Part shown: positions 1-8,518 of the stretch, piece after piece
Layout: each line of letters opens with the position of its first letter
Position numbering within the stretch: position 1 is the stretch's first letter
Assembly (NCBI RefSeq): GCF_900156885.1
Contig: NZ_FTOY01000008.1
Coordinates: forward strand, 1-64,000
Direction of reading: 5' to 3'
DNA length: 64,000 bases
Source: Limosilactobacillus caccae
GTDB taxonomy: Bacteria; Bacillota; Bacilli; Lactobacillales; Lactobacillaceae
Notes under the pieces: model-generated
The model's database searches: none
The model's input: the letters and a program-made list of their open reading frames with translations, nothing else
What the model was told of the DNA's origin: nothing
Position numbers and translations under genes: made by a program

Positions 1-14
1 GAGAGGACAAGTAG

Positions 15-131
15 TGTGGTGATGATGGCTTGAAGGATACACCTGTTCCCATGCCGAACACAGAAGTTAAGCTTCAACACGCCGAAAGTAGTTGGGGGAT
101 CGCTCCCTGCGAGGATAGGACGTTGCCGCGC
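15..131 (+). rRNA. rrf: 5S ribosomal RNA
   Basis: The sequence has the conserved 5S core of Gram-positive bacteria, including the stretch around 'CCGAACACAGAAGTTAAGC' and the 'GGGGGATCGCTCCCTGCGAG' arm, and its ends pair. It is the last rRNA gene of an rRNA operon whose 16S and 23S genes lie before the window. Nine tRNA genes follow at once, so the whole block is probably one transcript. Confidence 0.97.
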
Positions 132-183
132 GAATAACAAGCTTTGGCACCTGGTTCATATTATGTGCCAGGGCTTGGATACT

Positions 184-275
184 GGAGAGTTGTCCGAGCT
201 GGCCGAAGGAGCATCATTGGAAATGATGTATACGGGTTAAAGCCTGTATCAAGGGTTCGAATCCCTTACTCTCCG
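184..275 (+). tRNA. tRNA-Ser (GGA)
   Basis: Cloverleaf with a 7-bp acceptor stem (GGAGAGT/ACTCTCC), the long variable arm typical of tRNA-Ser, and anticodon GGA at 219-221. The 3' CCA is not encoded. First of the tRNA cluster behind the 5S gene. Confidence 0.95.
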
Positions 276-282
276 CTTCTAT

Positions 283-354
283 GACCCGTTAGTCAAGTGG
301 TTAAGACACCAGCCTTTCACGCTGGTATCGTGGGTTCGAATCCCGCACGGGTCA
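283..354 (+). tRNA. tRNA-Glu (TTC)
   Basis: Acceptor GACCCGT pairs with ACGGGTC. The anticodon loop CTTTCAC gives TTC at 316-318. No encoded CCA. Lies 7 bp after tRNA-Ser. Confidence 0.95.
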
Positions 355-361
355 CTTTTTT

Positions 362-434
362 GGAGGATTAGCTCAGTTGGGAGAGCATCTGCCTTACAAG
401 CAGAGGGTCACAGGTTCGAGCCCTGTATCCTCCA
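362..434 (+). tRNA. tRNA-Val (TAC)
   Basis: Acceptor GGAGGAT pairs with ATCCTCC. The anticodon stem TCTGC/GCAGA encloses CTTACAA, anticodon TAC. Standard 73-nt class I tRNA without encoded CCA. Confidence 0.95.
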
Positions 435-489
435 TCGCAGCGCCATTATTGTTATGGTTGTTGCAATTTAATTACCCATGAAACACGAT

Positions 490-562
490 GGCTCGGTAGC
501 TCAGTTGGTAGAGCAACGGATTGAAGCTCCGTGTGTCGGCGGTTCGATTCCGTCCCGCGCCA
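490..562 (+). tRNA. tRNA-Phe (GAA)
   Basis: Anticodon loop TTGAAGC gives GAA, and the D and T arms are normal. The acceptor stem is GGCTCGG against CCGCGCC, which leaves an apparent T-C mismatch at position 4:69; GGCGCGG would pair perfectly. A longer spacer (435-489) precedes it, where other Firmicutes clusters have Met and Asp genes. Confidence 0.92.
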
Positions 563-567
563 TTTAT

Positions 568-650
568 GGGGGAGTAGCGAAGTCTGGCTAAACGCGACGG
601 TCTGTAAAACCGTTCCTTCGGGTTCGGTGGTTCGAATCCACTCTCCCCCA
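568..650 (+). tRNA. tRNA-Tyr (GTA)
   Basis: Acceptor GGGGGAG pairs with CTCCCCC. It has a long variable arm and anticodon loop CTGTAAA (GTA). At 83 nt it is a class II tRNA. No encoded CCA. Confidence 0.95.
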
Positions 651-656
651 CTTTAT

Positions 657-727
657 AGGGATATAGTTAAACGGTATAACTACGGTCTCCAAAACCGTCA
701 TTGTGGGTTCGATTCCTACTATCCCTG
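657..727 (+). tRNA. tRNA-Trp (CCA)
   Basis: Acceptor AGGGATA pairs with TATCCCT. The anticodon stem ACGGT/ACCGT encloses CTCCAAA, anticodon CCA. Length 71 nt, discriminator G. Confidence 0.95.
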
Positions 728-743
728 CTTAACTGAATATTTT

Positions 744-820
744 GGCGGTATTGGTGAAGTTTGGTTAACACACCGGTTTGTGGGTCCGGCACGCGTGGGT
801 TCAAATCCCACATACCGCCC
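744..820 (+). tRNA. tRNA-His (GTG)
   Basis: Acceptor GGCGGTA pairs with TACCGCC, discriminator C, anticodon GTG at 780-782. The extra 5' G (-1) of tRNA-His is not encoded: the base before the gene is T. Confidence 0.93.
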
Positions 821-855
821 TTTAATTAAGTTAATATACTTAATTGTAACTATTT

Positions 856-926
<71 letters not shown>

Positions 927-942
927 TTTAGTTAGCTGTTAT

Positions 943-1027
943 GCCTCTGTGGCGGAATTGGCAGACGCGCTGGACTCAAAATCCAGTTCCCGTTGAGGGA
1001 GTGTGGGTTCGACCCCCACCGGAGGCA
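943..1027 (+). tRNA. tRNA-Leu (CAA)
   Basis: Class II tRNA with a long variable arm. The anticodon stem CTGGA/TCCAG encloses CTCAAAA, anticodon CAA reading UUG. Last gene of the rRNA-tRNA transcript. Confidence 0.95.
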
Positions 1028-1055
1028 TATTACAAAATAGTCAGCTAAGCTAATG

Positions 1056-1103
1056 AACAAACTCTAATCCTTGCTATAACAGGGGTTGGAGTTTGTTTTT
1101 TTA
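1056..1103 (+). terminator. Rho-independent terminator of the rRNA-tRNA operon
   Basis: A long hairpin beginning AACAAACTC and closing GAGTTTGTT, followed by a T run, 29 bp after the last tRNA. Confidence 0.9.
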
Positions 1104-1311
1104 TTTTAAGTTTTCGGTTGATTTTAGTTTTTGTGCATCACTTTTTGAATGTAAGGTAAGCAGTCAATATCCATACGTGTTGAAAAATAAGGATCATGAG
1201 CACCGGTATTTTTGTACTTCATGATCATAAGCAGTCAATATCCATACGGCTAGTCTAGCTGGCAAAGATCACCTATACTGAGAGGATCAAATCAGTGAGG
1301 AGACTTTTCTT

Positions 1312-1425
1312 ATGGAAGAACAACGTGAAATTATTACTCCACTTTTCAAAAGCAAGTCAAGCAATTTAAAAAAGCATGCATTTGTGACCCGGCCAGCAGT
1401 TAAAGTCCAACTTAATATGATCTAA
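1312..1425 (+). CDS. Possible 37-aa peptide or gene remnant
   Basis: ATG-initiated frame preceded by a good ribosome binding site (GTGAGGAG). It encodes a short basic peptide beginning MEEQREIITPLFKSK and ending VKVQLNMI. I do not recognise it. It may be the start of a decayed gene, since the sequence after the stop codon has no continuing frame, or a genuine small peptide. The direct repeats just upstream suggest past rearrangement. Low confidence. Confidence 0.25.
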   Translation: MEEQREIITPLFKSKSSNLKKHAFVTRPAVKVQLNMI

Positions 1426-1536
1426 TTAACTAGCTTTAAGGTAGTCGACGAGAATAACGAAAAGGACAGGATCATTTATAAATTAGTACGCTAGCCACTC
1501 TGTATTAACTAAATATTATGCCATAAATCACCTTTG

Positions 1537-1582
1537 CCAATATAAAACCGGGTGATGAACCAGTTGCTAGTTCATCACCCGG
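1537..1582 (-). terminator. Terminator of the ald-permease operon
   Basis: Perfect 13-bp stem CCGGGTGATGAAC/GTTCATCACCCGG (1548-1560 and 1570-1582). Read on the minus strand it is followed by TTTTATATT. It lies 57 bp downstream of the permease stop. Confidence 0.85.
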
Positions 1583-1639
1583 CGACCTTATTTAACTCGA
1601 AGAGGTTGATTCATAGTTCTTTAGTAGGGCTAATCGTTA

Positions 1640-3007
1640 CTAAACAATGACGTGGTGCCGTGAGTAGACGACGTAGATCAAGCAACCAAAAATTAGCCAG
1701 GCAATATAGGAAAGCCATGCTTCTCTTGAGATGGTAATCAAGAGGACAACACAGATAACCATTGCAAGGATTGGAATTGTCTTTCCACCGGGGACAATAA
1801 ATGGTCGCGGTAGGTCTGGATATTGTTTTCTTAACAAGATTACCGTTACGGCAACCAGGAAGAAGACAAGAAGCGAACCAACATTTGCGATTAATGCCAG
1901 GTAGTGGAGGTCAAATTCACCAGCAAGAAAGGCTGCCAAGCAACCGTTCAATAACAGGGCACGGTTAGGACTACCACTTCGTTTGTTGATCTTTGACCAG
2001 GAAGATGGTAGGAAACCACCACGGCTCATCGCTTTCATAATGTTTGACCCTGCGTAAATAAAGGCATAAACAACAGCGATGATCCCTAAAATGGCACCTG
2101 CAGAGACAATTTGTGAAACCATCTTATGACCATGAACAATTAGGACATAGGACATAGCTTCCGATACATCAAGCTTTGGATACTTGACCGTGCCAGTCAT
2201 TAGCAAACCAACGATGATATACAAGCTGGTTGATAGGAGCAACGAATAGACAATTGCCCGTGGAATATTGTGCTGAACATTTTTAGCATCTTCTGCAGAA
2301 GTTGCTAAGGCGTCAAACCCAAGGAAGGAGAAGAAGACTGCTCCTGCTCCGGTTACAACGCCTTGGGCACCGTATGGGAAGAATGGGTGCCAGTTAGCAG
2401 GGTTAACGTCGCGGACACTGACAACGATGAAAAGGATAATTACTGCTAGCTTGACACAGACCAGACAGTCGTTAACAAACTTACTCTGGCCAGTCCCTTG
2501 CATTAACAGCAGGGTAATTAGTAACACCATAATCACTGCCGGTAAGTTAACAATCCCGCCTTTTCCTGCTGGAACTAAGAGGTTATTGGGGAGGTGGATA
2601 TTAAGTTCGTACAAAAATGATTTTACATATCCAGTCCACCCATTGGCAACAGTAGCAGTTGTGGCAACATATACTCCGAGGAGCGTCCAGCCAGTAAAGA
2701 AGGCTGGTAGCCGGCCGATTGAGACCCAGCTATAAATATAAGCACCCCCGGAGTTCGGAATACTCGTTGTCAATTCTGCGTAACATAAACCGATTAAGCA
2801 ACTTGCCGTCGCAGCAATTAAGAACGAGAGCGTAACTGCCGGCCCAGCATCCTGGGCAGCAACAATTCCAGTTAATACGAGAATCCCCGTCCCGATAATC
2901 GCCCCGACACCTAAAATCGTTAGATCAAACAGGCCGAGGGTTCGATCTTTTTCAGCCTTTTGTGCGTTTCGCAAGACCAGGCTAGGGTCTATTCGATTTT
3001 TACCCAA
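1640..3007 (-). CDS. APC-family amino acid permease
   Basis: A 455-residue integral membrane protein with about 12 hydrophobic segments and the APC N-terminal signature GVGAIIGTGIL in the first membrane helix, followed by PAVTLSFLIA and CYAELTTSIPNSGGAY. It resembles YfnA-type cationic or neutral amino acid permeases; the substrate cannot be read from sequence. The start is a TTG inside the end of the alanine dehydrogenase gene (8-bp overlap), so translation is probably coupled and the two are co-transcribed. The pairing suggests uptake of alanine or a related amino acid for deamination, which is an inference. Confidence 0.85.
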   Translation of the reverse strand: MGKNRIDPSLVLRNAQKAEKDRTLGLFDLTILGVGAIIGTGILVLTGIVAAQDAGPAVTLSFLIAATASCLIGLCYAELTTSIPNSGGAYIYSWVSIGRLPAFFTGWTLLGVYVATTATVANGWTGYVKSFLYELNIHLPNNLLVPAGKGGIVNLPAVIMVLLITLLLMQGTGQSKFVNDCLVCVKLAVIILFIVVSVRDVNPANWHPFFPYGAQGVVTGAGAVFFSFLGFDALATSAEDAKNVQHNIPRAIVYSLLLSTSLYIIVGLLMTGTVKYPKLDVSEAMSYVLIVHGHKMVSQIVSAGAILGIIAVVYAFIYAGSNIMKAMSRGGFLPSSWSKINKRSGSPNRALLLNGCLAAFLAGEFDLHYLALIANVGSLLVFFLVAVTVILLRKQYPDLPRPFIVPGGKTIPILAMVICVVLLITISREAWLSYIAWLIFGCLIYVVYSRHHVIV

Positions 3008-4112
3008 TTAACTCGTCCAAGGAAGTGTAATCTAACTTAAGGCTATCGGCCACCGCCTTGGAAGTCATTTTCCCGTTGTAAGTGTTAATTCCAGTTGCAA
3101 TTTCATTATCAGCCTTAGCAGCAGCATCGATTCCCATGTTGGCAATCTTCAATGCAGGGGCTGTAGTTGCGCTAGTCAATGCTTCAGTCGATGTCCGCGG
3201 TACCGCGCCAGGGATATTAGCAACGGTATAGTGGACAACGCCGTGCGATACATAGATTGGGTCATCGTGAGTTGTTGCGTGGGTGGTAGTTTCGAAAATC
3301 CCCCCTTGGTCGATTGGAACATCAACGACCACGGAGCCATCTTCCATACTGTCAATCATTTCAGTCGTAACAAGGGTAGGCGCCTTTGCACCAGGAATCA
3401 AAACGGCACCGATTACTAAGTCAGATTCCTTAACTGCTTGAGCAATGTTATGTGGTGTCGACATCAACGTTTGTACCTTGCCATCAAAGATGTTGTCGAT
3501 GTATTCAAGACGAGCGGCATTGATATCCAAGATCGTTACTTGGGCACCGAGGCCAACGGCAATCTTTGCGGCGTTGAACCCGACAGTACCACCACCGATT
3601 ACGGCAACCTTCCCGCGAGCAACGCCGGTAGTCCCGGAGAGCAGGAGGCCTTTTCCGCCGTGGGGTCCTTCAAGGAAATGGGTACCAACTTGAGCAGCCA
3701 TTCGGCCAGCAATTTCACTCATTGGGGCCAGTAATGGTAGGTCACCGTTACGGCCAACCATTGTTTCGTAGGCAACACCAATAACCTTCTTTTCGAGCAT
3801 TGCTGCCGTTAACTTCGGATCAGCAGCCAGGTGAAGGTAAGTGTAAATAATCATTCCTGGACGGAAGAAGTGGTATTCGGCTTCAAGTGGTTCTTTAACC
3901 TTGATTACCATTTCGGCTTGCCATGCTTCATCGACCGAACCGATCTTGGCACCGACCGCGGTATATTCGTCATCTGCAAAACCACTTCCGACACCGGCGT
4001 CATGTTCGACGATTACGTCATGACCACCAGAAATTAAACTAGCAACCATACTTGGAGTCGCACCGACACGCTCTTCTTGGTTCTTGATTTCCTTTGGAAT
4101 ACCGATTAACAT
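3000..4112 (-). CDS. ald: Alanine dehydrogenase
   Basis: NAD-dependent oxidative deamination of L-alanine to pyruvate and ammonia, reversible; cytosolic. The 370-residue protein starts MLIGIPKE and has the family length. Visible landmarks are Arg15 in EERVGATP, Lys73 in KVKEP, His94 in YLHLAAD, the dinucleotide loop GGGTVG near 173-178 and Asp268 in VPIDQGG. The start at 4112 has a strong ribosome binding site (AAAGGAG); the frame remains open upstream but without another good site. It is first in an operon with the permease. Several TTGTGAA/TTCACAA elements lie upstream (4172-4283). Confidence 0.95.
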   Translation of the reverse strand: MLIGIPKEIKNQEERVGATPSMVASLISGGHDVIVEHDAGVGSGFADDEYTAVGAKIGSVDEAWQAEMVIKVKEPLEAEYHFFRPGMIIYTYLHLAADPKLTAAMLEKKVIGVAYETMVGRNGDLPLLAPMSEIAGRMAAQVGTHFLEGPHGGKGLLLSGTTGVARGKVAVIGGGTVGFNAAKIAVGLGAQVTILDINAARLEYIDNIFDGKVQTLMSTPHNIAQAVKESDLVIGAVLIPGAKAPTLVTTEMIDSMEDGSVVVDVPIDQGGIFETTTHATTHDDPIYVSHGVVHYTVANIPGAVPRTSTEALTSATTAPALKIANMGIDAAAKADNEIATGINTYNGKMTSKAVADSLKLDYTSLDELIG

Positions 4113-4171
4113 AACTAAGATGCTCCTTTCGTTAGGCGTCTCCCTTTTGCCATCTTTAAGATAATATAACT

Positions 4172-4186
4172 TTGTGAATTTCACAA
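4172..4186. promoter_or_regulatory. Palindromic operator-like site upstream of ald
   Basis: TTGTGAATTTCACAA is a perfect 7-bp inverted repeat around one central base. A related palindrome GTGAATTCAC lies at 4274-4283, with a half site TTTCACAA just before it. The set could bind a regulator of alanine use; the arms resemble TGTGA-type Crp/Fnr sites but the regulator is unknown. Confidence 0.5.
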
Positions 4187-4284
4187 GCCCATTAATAGTA
4201 AGTGCTTCCATAATTGGCGTGTCTCTACCTATTTAAATTGCTCGGGAGTAATCATTTCACAAGCGAGGAGTTTGTGAATTCACC

Positions 4285-4425
4285 TTAGCGAAGGCGACCA
4301 TCTTTCTCGATTCGCCATTCCATCACGAACGAGTTATTTAAGTATTGATGTCTTGTCTTGCGACTATATCGACGAAGTGGTTCTTTAAATAGAAACTGAT
4401 TAACGAAGCCGCCTATTGACAATAA
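4285..4425 (-). pseudogene. Possible C-terminal remnant of a protein gene
   Basis: An open frame of about 46 codons without a start codon. It encodes a basic tail (RRYSRKTRHQYLNNSFVMEW) ending in a stop at 4285-4287. Its composition looks like the end of a DNA-binding or transposase protein, but I cannot assign a family. It sits in the 357-bp gap between ald and the MFS gene and abuts that gene's terminator. Confidence 0.2.
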
Positions 4426-4461
4426 AAAAGCCGTCACCCATTAAGGTAACGGCTTTTTTTT
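4423..4461 (-). terminator. Terminator after the MFS gene
   Basis: Stem AAAAAAGCCGTCACC / GGTAACGGCTTTTTT with a short loop. It has A and T runs on both sides, so it can act in both directions. It lies just downstream of the minus-strand MFS stop. Confidence 0.88.
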
Positions 4462-4469
4462 ATTAGTGA

Positions 4470-5879
4470 TTAATCAAGCTTTTCATTACGCTGATCTTGC
4501 ATTTTAAAGGTTAATAAGATTGCAATTACAATTAACACGATTGCAAAGTAAATTCCGTAATGGAAACCATTGGTAAAGCGAACGGCTGAAGAGCCAGTAG
4601 CAGCTTTACTACCTAAGGCCAAGCAGCTCGTAGCAAGGGCAGTTGATAGGGCACCGACTACTTGTTGCATGGTGTTCATGATGGTACTACCATCACCTGA
4701 CTCCATTCCTGACAAGGCATTTAGGGCACTTGTTTGTGAAGGGGACATTGCAAGAGGACAACCGATCATTAAAATGATGTGTGCAATTACAACGTAAACG
4801 ATTGAACTTTCCGCACTCGTGAAGGCTAACATTAAGCCACCGACTAGCGCGATGATAAAACCAAGCATCGCTGGTCGTTTTGCCCCGACACTATCGTATA
4901 GGCGGCCGGCAAAGGCAGAAGTGATTGCGTTAATCACCCCACCTGGCAACATTACCAACCCGGTTAAGGCAACAGGTAAGAGCAACCCATTTTGGTAGTA
5001 CATTGGTAATAGGTACATTGTGGAAAGGATGATCCCAAAATCAAGCATCACAAGTGAAGAGCCAACTGCAAATGCTGGAATCTTGAAGATTTTTAGGTTT
5101 AGAATTGGCGTTGCAATATTTAATTGCCGGTGAACGTACAGAATTAAGACTACAATCCCGATAATCAAGGCACCTAAAACTGGTACTGATAACCAGCCGT
5201 CACGGCTTGAAAGGGAAGCCCCGATAACAATTCCTGAACAACCAACGGCTGATTCAATGATCGAAAGAACATCGACGTGCGGCCGGGTAACGTCCCCCAC
5301 GTTCTCCAGTGATGTAATGGCGAAAATCAACGCGATGGCGAGGAAGGGAACAAATAACCAGAAGATCCACCGCCAAGAAAGCTTGGCCAGTACCAGCCCG
5401 GTTAGGGTAGGACCGATTGCGGGGGCAAACATAATGACGAGGGCACACATTCCCATTACCGCCCCGATTTTCTTTGGTGAGAAAATTTGCATAACGACCG
5501 CGAACATTAATGGAAGAATTAAGCCAGTACCAATCCCCTGGATCATCCGCCCAACCAAAAGAATTGCAAAGCTACCTGCCATTGCGGAGATACATGCACC
5601 AACAATGAAGTCGATTAGGGCAAAAATAATCACCTGGCGAGTAGTAAACCATTTAGTAATGATACTTGATAGCGGGAGAATAATCCCGATAATTAACATG
5701 TAACCAGTAACCAGCCATTGAACGGTTGCAGTATTAATTTGAAATGCGGCCATCAATTTTGGCAGGGCGATGTTTAGTGATGTTTCACTAAACATGCCGA
5801 CAAAGGCACCGAGTAACATGCTGACCATCGCTAGTTTTGGATGGGCAACATGCTTACGGGCCTGCATTTTATTATCCAT
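4470..5879 (-). CDS. MFS transporter, DHA2 (EmrB/QacA-type) drug exporter family
   Basis: A proton-coupled exporter of about 14 membrane segments and 469 residues. The N-terminal region has the 14-TM family pattern TVQWLVTGYMLIIGIILPLSS, then LLVGRMIQGIGTGLILPL (motif C-like region) and APAIGPTLTGLV. The start at 5879 follows AAGGAGTG; the open frame reaches 5909 but lacks a ribosome binding site there. It is transcribed alone, divergent from nrdD. A 15-bp palindrome (5982-5996) in the shared upstream region could be an operator. Substrate unknown; it may export drugs or a metabolite. Confidence 0.88.
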   Translation of the reverse strand: MDNKMQARKHVAHPKLAMVSMLLGAFVGMFSETSLNIALPKLMAAFQINTATVQWLVTGYMLIIGIILPLSSIITKWFTTRQVIIFALIDFIVGACISAMAGSFAILLVGRMIQGIGTGLILPLMFAVVMQIFSPKKIGAVMGMCALVIMFAPAIGPTLTGLVLAKLSWRWIFWLFVPFLAIALIFAITSLENVGDVTRPHVDVLSIIESAVGCSGIVIGASLSSRDGWLSVPVLGALIIGIVVLILYVHRQLNIATPILNLKIFKIPAFAVGSSLVMLDFGIILSTMYLLPMYYQNGLLLPVALTGLVMLPGGVINAITSAFAGRLYDSVGAKRPAMLGFIIALVGGLMLAFTSAESSIVYVVIAHIILMIGCPLAMSPSQTSALNALSGMESGDGSTIMNTMQQVVGALSTALATSCLALGSKAATGSSAVRFTNGFHYGIYFAIVLIVIAILLTFKMQDQRNEKLD

Positions 5880-6228
5880 ATATAAACACTCCTTCTTTCT
5901 TATACACAATTGCTTAGTTTAGCAAAATCGCGAGCCCTTCATAAGTTATTTTTTAAATAAATAATAATCTTAATTTAAACACTTAATAATATTAAGCAGG
6001 ACCGCAAAATCGGTGATTTGAGCTGGCATTAAAAGATTGCCAGTGGTCGATTCTTACATATAAAAGAATAAATTTTATAAAAGGAGATAATGCTGTAGAG
6101 GTCGATAGGGTAAAGATGGAACTGATTCCAACAAACCACAATATATAGTATTTTTAAAGTCAACCCTTTCTATAAGTTGTATTTTGAGCTATGATTAAAT
6201 ACGTTAAATTCGAGAGGGGAAATGAAAG
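5880..6228. promoter_or_regulatory. Divergent control region between the MFS gene and nrdD
   Basis: This 349-bp AT-rich stretch contains the palindrome CTTAATAATATTAAG at 5982-5996, a small hairpin CTGGCA/TTGCCAG near 6022-6043 and the NrdR box at 6136-6151. No gene is seen. Confidence 0.6.
6136..6151. promoter_or_regulatory. NrdR box upstream of nrdDG
   Basis: CCACAATATATAGTAT fits the NrdR consensus ACACWATATATWGTGT at most positions, including the whole central AATATATAG core. NrdR represses ribonucleotide reductase operons. It lies 78 bp before the nrdD start. Confidence 0.75.
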
Positions 6229-8463
6229 ATGAAAGTGCAACTAATCAACGAAAATGATCTTAACACCTTAGCTGACCTTCAGGTTATTAAGCGTGACGGG
6301 ACGGTTACGCCTTTTTACTCATATAAGATCAACCTAGTATTAAAATCATTGGGTGCTGATGATGCGACTAAGCGTGCGGTATACATGGCATTGCTGGACG
6401 GTTTAATAAAGCAGTCAGCAGTTGATACGACGATGATCGCGGATCTTTTTGCGGCGGGCTTAAAGCAGGCCGGTCATGAGGAACTTGCACAAATCTTTCG
6501 CGATTACCGGCGGCGGGATGAGGAATCATTTGCGGAAGCGACGAATCCCCAGCATAAGCTAGAGCAGCTATTTGACCGTAATTCGCGGGTGGTTCATGAG
6601 AATGCTAATAAGGATAGCCATGTTTTCAACACCCAGCGGGACTTAGAAGCCGGGGTAGTGAGTCGTGCCCTTGGTTTGCGGATGCTTCCTGGCATCGTTG
6701 CCAAAGCGCATTTGCGGGGAGACATTCACTGGCATGACCTTGATTATTCACCAGTTACGCCAGAGACCAATTGCTGCTTAATTGACTTTGACGAGATGCT
6801 CAAGCACGGCTTTAAGATTGGTAATGCCTGGGTGGCTTCACCGCGGTCTATCCAGACTGCCACTGCCCAGATGTCGCAAATCATTGCGAATGTTGCCTCT
6901 TTACAGTACGGTGGTTGTTCTGCTAACCGGGTGGACCAGTTACTTGAACCATACGCAAAGCTCAACTATGAAAAGCACCTGGAAGATGCTAAAAAGTGGA
7001 TTGCTCCTGATAAGCAAGACGAGTTTGCAAGGGAAAAGACCAAGAAGGATATCTATGATGCGATGCAGGCCTTAGAATATGAGATCAACACCTTGTACTC
7101 CAGCCAGGGACAGACCCCATTTACCACTGTGAACTTTGGCCTAGGAATCAGCTGGATCTCACGGGAAATTCAAAAGGCAATCTTGCAGATCCGGATTAAG
7201 GGATTAGGCAAGGAACACCGGACGGCAATTTTCCCTAAGTTGATCTTTACCGTTAAGCGGGGACTAAATTTAGCGCCAGAAGACCCTAATTACGATATCA
7301 AACAACTAGCACTTGAATGTTCTACTAAGCGGATGTACCCCGACTTATTGATGTACGATAAGATTAAGGAAATTACGGGGAGCTTTAAGACACCGATGGG
7401 CTGCCGGTCGTTCTTGCAGGGCTGGACGGACCCGGAGACCGGCAAAGAAGTTAATTCTGGCCGGATGAACCTGGGAGTAGTAACGGTCAACCTGCCACGG
7501 ATTGCCCTCGAAGCTAGTGGTAATAAGCAACTCTTCTGGGAAATTTTCCAGGAAAAGATGAATATTTGTAAGATTGCCTTAGACTACCGGATTAAGCGGA
7601 CAAAGGAAGCTAGGCCGGAAAACGCCCCATTGTTATACATGTATGGTGCGTTCGGTAAACGGTTAAAGAAGGACGATAGTGTTGATGAAGTCTTTAAGAA
7701 TAGCCGGGCAACCGTCTCCCTTGGTTACATTGGCTTGTATGAAGTTTGTTCCACATTTTATGGCCCTAACTGGGAACATAATAAGGAAGCCCATGACTTC
7801 GCCCTTTCAATTACCAAGGCAATGCACGACCTTTGTGCCAAGTGGGAAGACGAAGAAGGTTACCACTTTAGTCTATACTCAACGCCTGCGGAATCACTGA
7901 CTGATACATTCTGCCAGGACGATTTGAAGAAGTTTGGGCGGATCGAGGATGTTACTGATAAGGAATACTATACTAATAGCTTCCATTATGATGTTCGGAA
8001 GCACCCGACCCCATTTGAGAAGTTAACGTTTGAAGAGGACTTCCCACAGTATGCTGCCGGGGGCTTTATCCACTATTGTGAATACCCCAACCTGCGGCAG
8101 AACCCGAAGGCGCTTGAAGCAGTCTGGGATTGGGCTTATGACCATGTTGGCTATCTCGGCACAAACACTTCGATTGACCAATGCTTTAAGTGCGGATTCA
8201 AGGGCGAATTTGAAGCAACTGCCCAGGGCTTTAAGTGTCCACAGTGTGGCAACCATGATCCGGCAACCTGCGACGTGGTTAAGCGGACTTGTGGCTACCT
8301 TGGTAACCCCCAACAGCGGCCAATGGTTCATGGACGGCATGAGGAAATCATCCACCGGGCCAAGCACATGGATCCGGGGATGATTAGGAATGCCGCCGCC
8401 TTTGAACGAGACCGGCAGCTGGATGCGAAGGCGCACGCCAACATTACTGGCGACCAGATTTAG
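6229..8463 (+). CDS. nrdD: Anaerobic ribonucleoside-triphosphate reductase, large subunit
   Basis: Glycyl-radical enzyme that reduces ribonucleoside triphosphates to deoxynucleotides without oxygen. The 744-residue protein has an N-terminal ATP-cone (from IKRDGTVTPFYSYKI) for allosteric control and a catalytic barrel. A C-terminal zinc module contains two CxxC pairs (CFKCG and CPQCG), and the glycyl-radical motif RTCGYLG is at 686-692. The start at 6229 is set by GAGGGGA; an out-of-frame ATG 7 bp earlier is not used. The activase gene nrdG follows after 55 bp, and an NrdR box lies upstream. Confidence 0.97.
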   Translation: MKVQLINENDLNTLADLQVIKRDGTVTPFYSYKINLVLKSLGADDATKRAVYMALLDGLIKQSAVDTTMIADLFAAGLKQAGHEELAQIFRDYRRRDEESFAEATNPQHKLEQLFDRNSRVVHENANKDSHVFNTQRDLEAGVVSRALGLRMLPGIVAKAHLRGDIHWHDLDYSPVTPETNCCLIDFDEMLKHGFKIGNAWVASPRSIQTATAQMSQIIANVASLQYGGCSANRVDQLLEPYAKLNYEKHLEDAKKWIAPDKQDEFAREKTKKDIYDAMQALEYEINTLYSSQGQTPFTTVNFGLGISWISREIQKAILQIRIKGLGKEHRTAIFPKLIFTVKRGLNLAPEDPNYDIKQLALECSTKRMYPDLLMYDKIKEITGSFKTPMGCRSFLQGWTDPETGKEVNSGRMNLGVVTVNLPRIALEASGNKQLFWEIFQEKMNICKIALDYRIKRTKEARPENAPLLYMYGAFGKRLKKDDSVDEVFKNSRATVSLGYIGLYEVCSTFYGPNWEHNKEAHDFALSITKAMHDLCAKWEDEEGYHFSLYSTPAESLTDTFCQDDLKKFGRIEDVTDKEYYTNSFHYDVRKHPTPFEKLTFEEDFPQYAAGGFIHYCEYPNLRQNPKALEAVWDWAYDHVGYLGTNTSIDQCFKCGFKGEFEATAQGFKCPQCGNHDPATCDVVKRTCGYLGNPQQRPMVHGRHEEIIHRAKHMDPGMIRNAAAFERDRQLDAKAHANITGDQI

Positions 8464-8518
8464 TGAAGTTATTTAAGGAGATGACAATGAGCGTCCCCTT
8501 TTGTTATGGAGGGAAATC

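Larger units (their letters stand above)
1104..1639. other. 536-bp region without a recognisable gene
   Basis: It contains a 21-bp direct repeat at 1157-1177 and 1228-1248 (core AGCAGTCAATATCCATACG). Between the copies is a hairpin with 8-bp arms GATCATGA (1192-1199) and TCATGATC (1219-1226). A 37-codon reading frame follows, and then the terminator of the minus-strand permease operon. I see no known RNA family and no transposase. Confidence 0.6.

Noticed and set aside
1157-1248. Direct repeats considered as a minimal CRISPR
   Set aside because: Only two copies, a 50-bp gap that is itself a hairpin, and no cas genes.
5257-5703. A 148-codon open frame opposite the MFS gene
   Set aside because: Its codons mirror a membrane-protein gene on the other strand, with no ribosome binding site and unusual composition; antisense shadow.
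8023-8436. A 137-codon frame opposite nrdD
   Set aside because: It overlaps the essential zinc and radical region of nrdD and has no recognisable domain.
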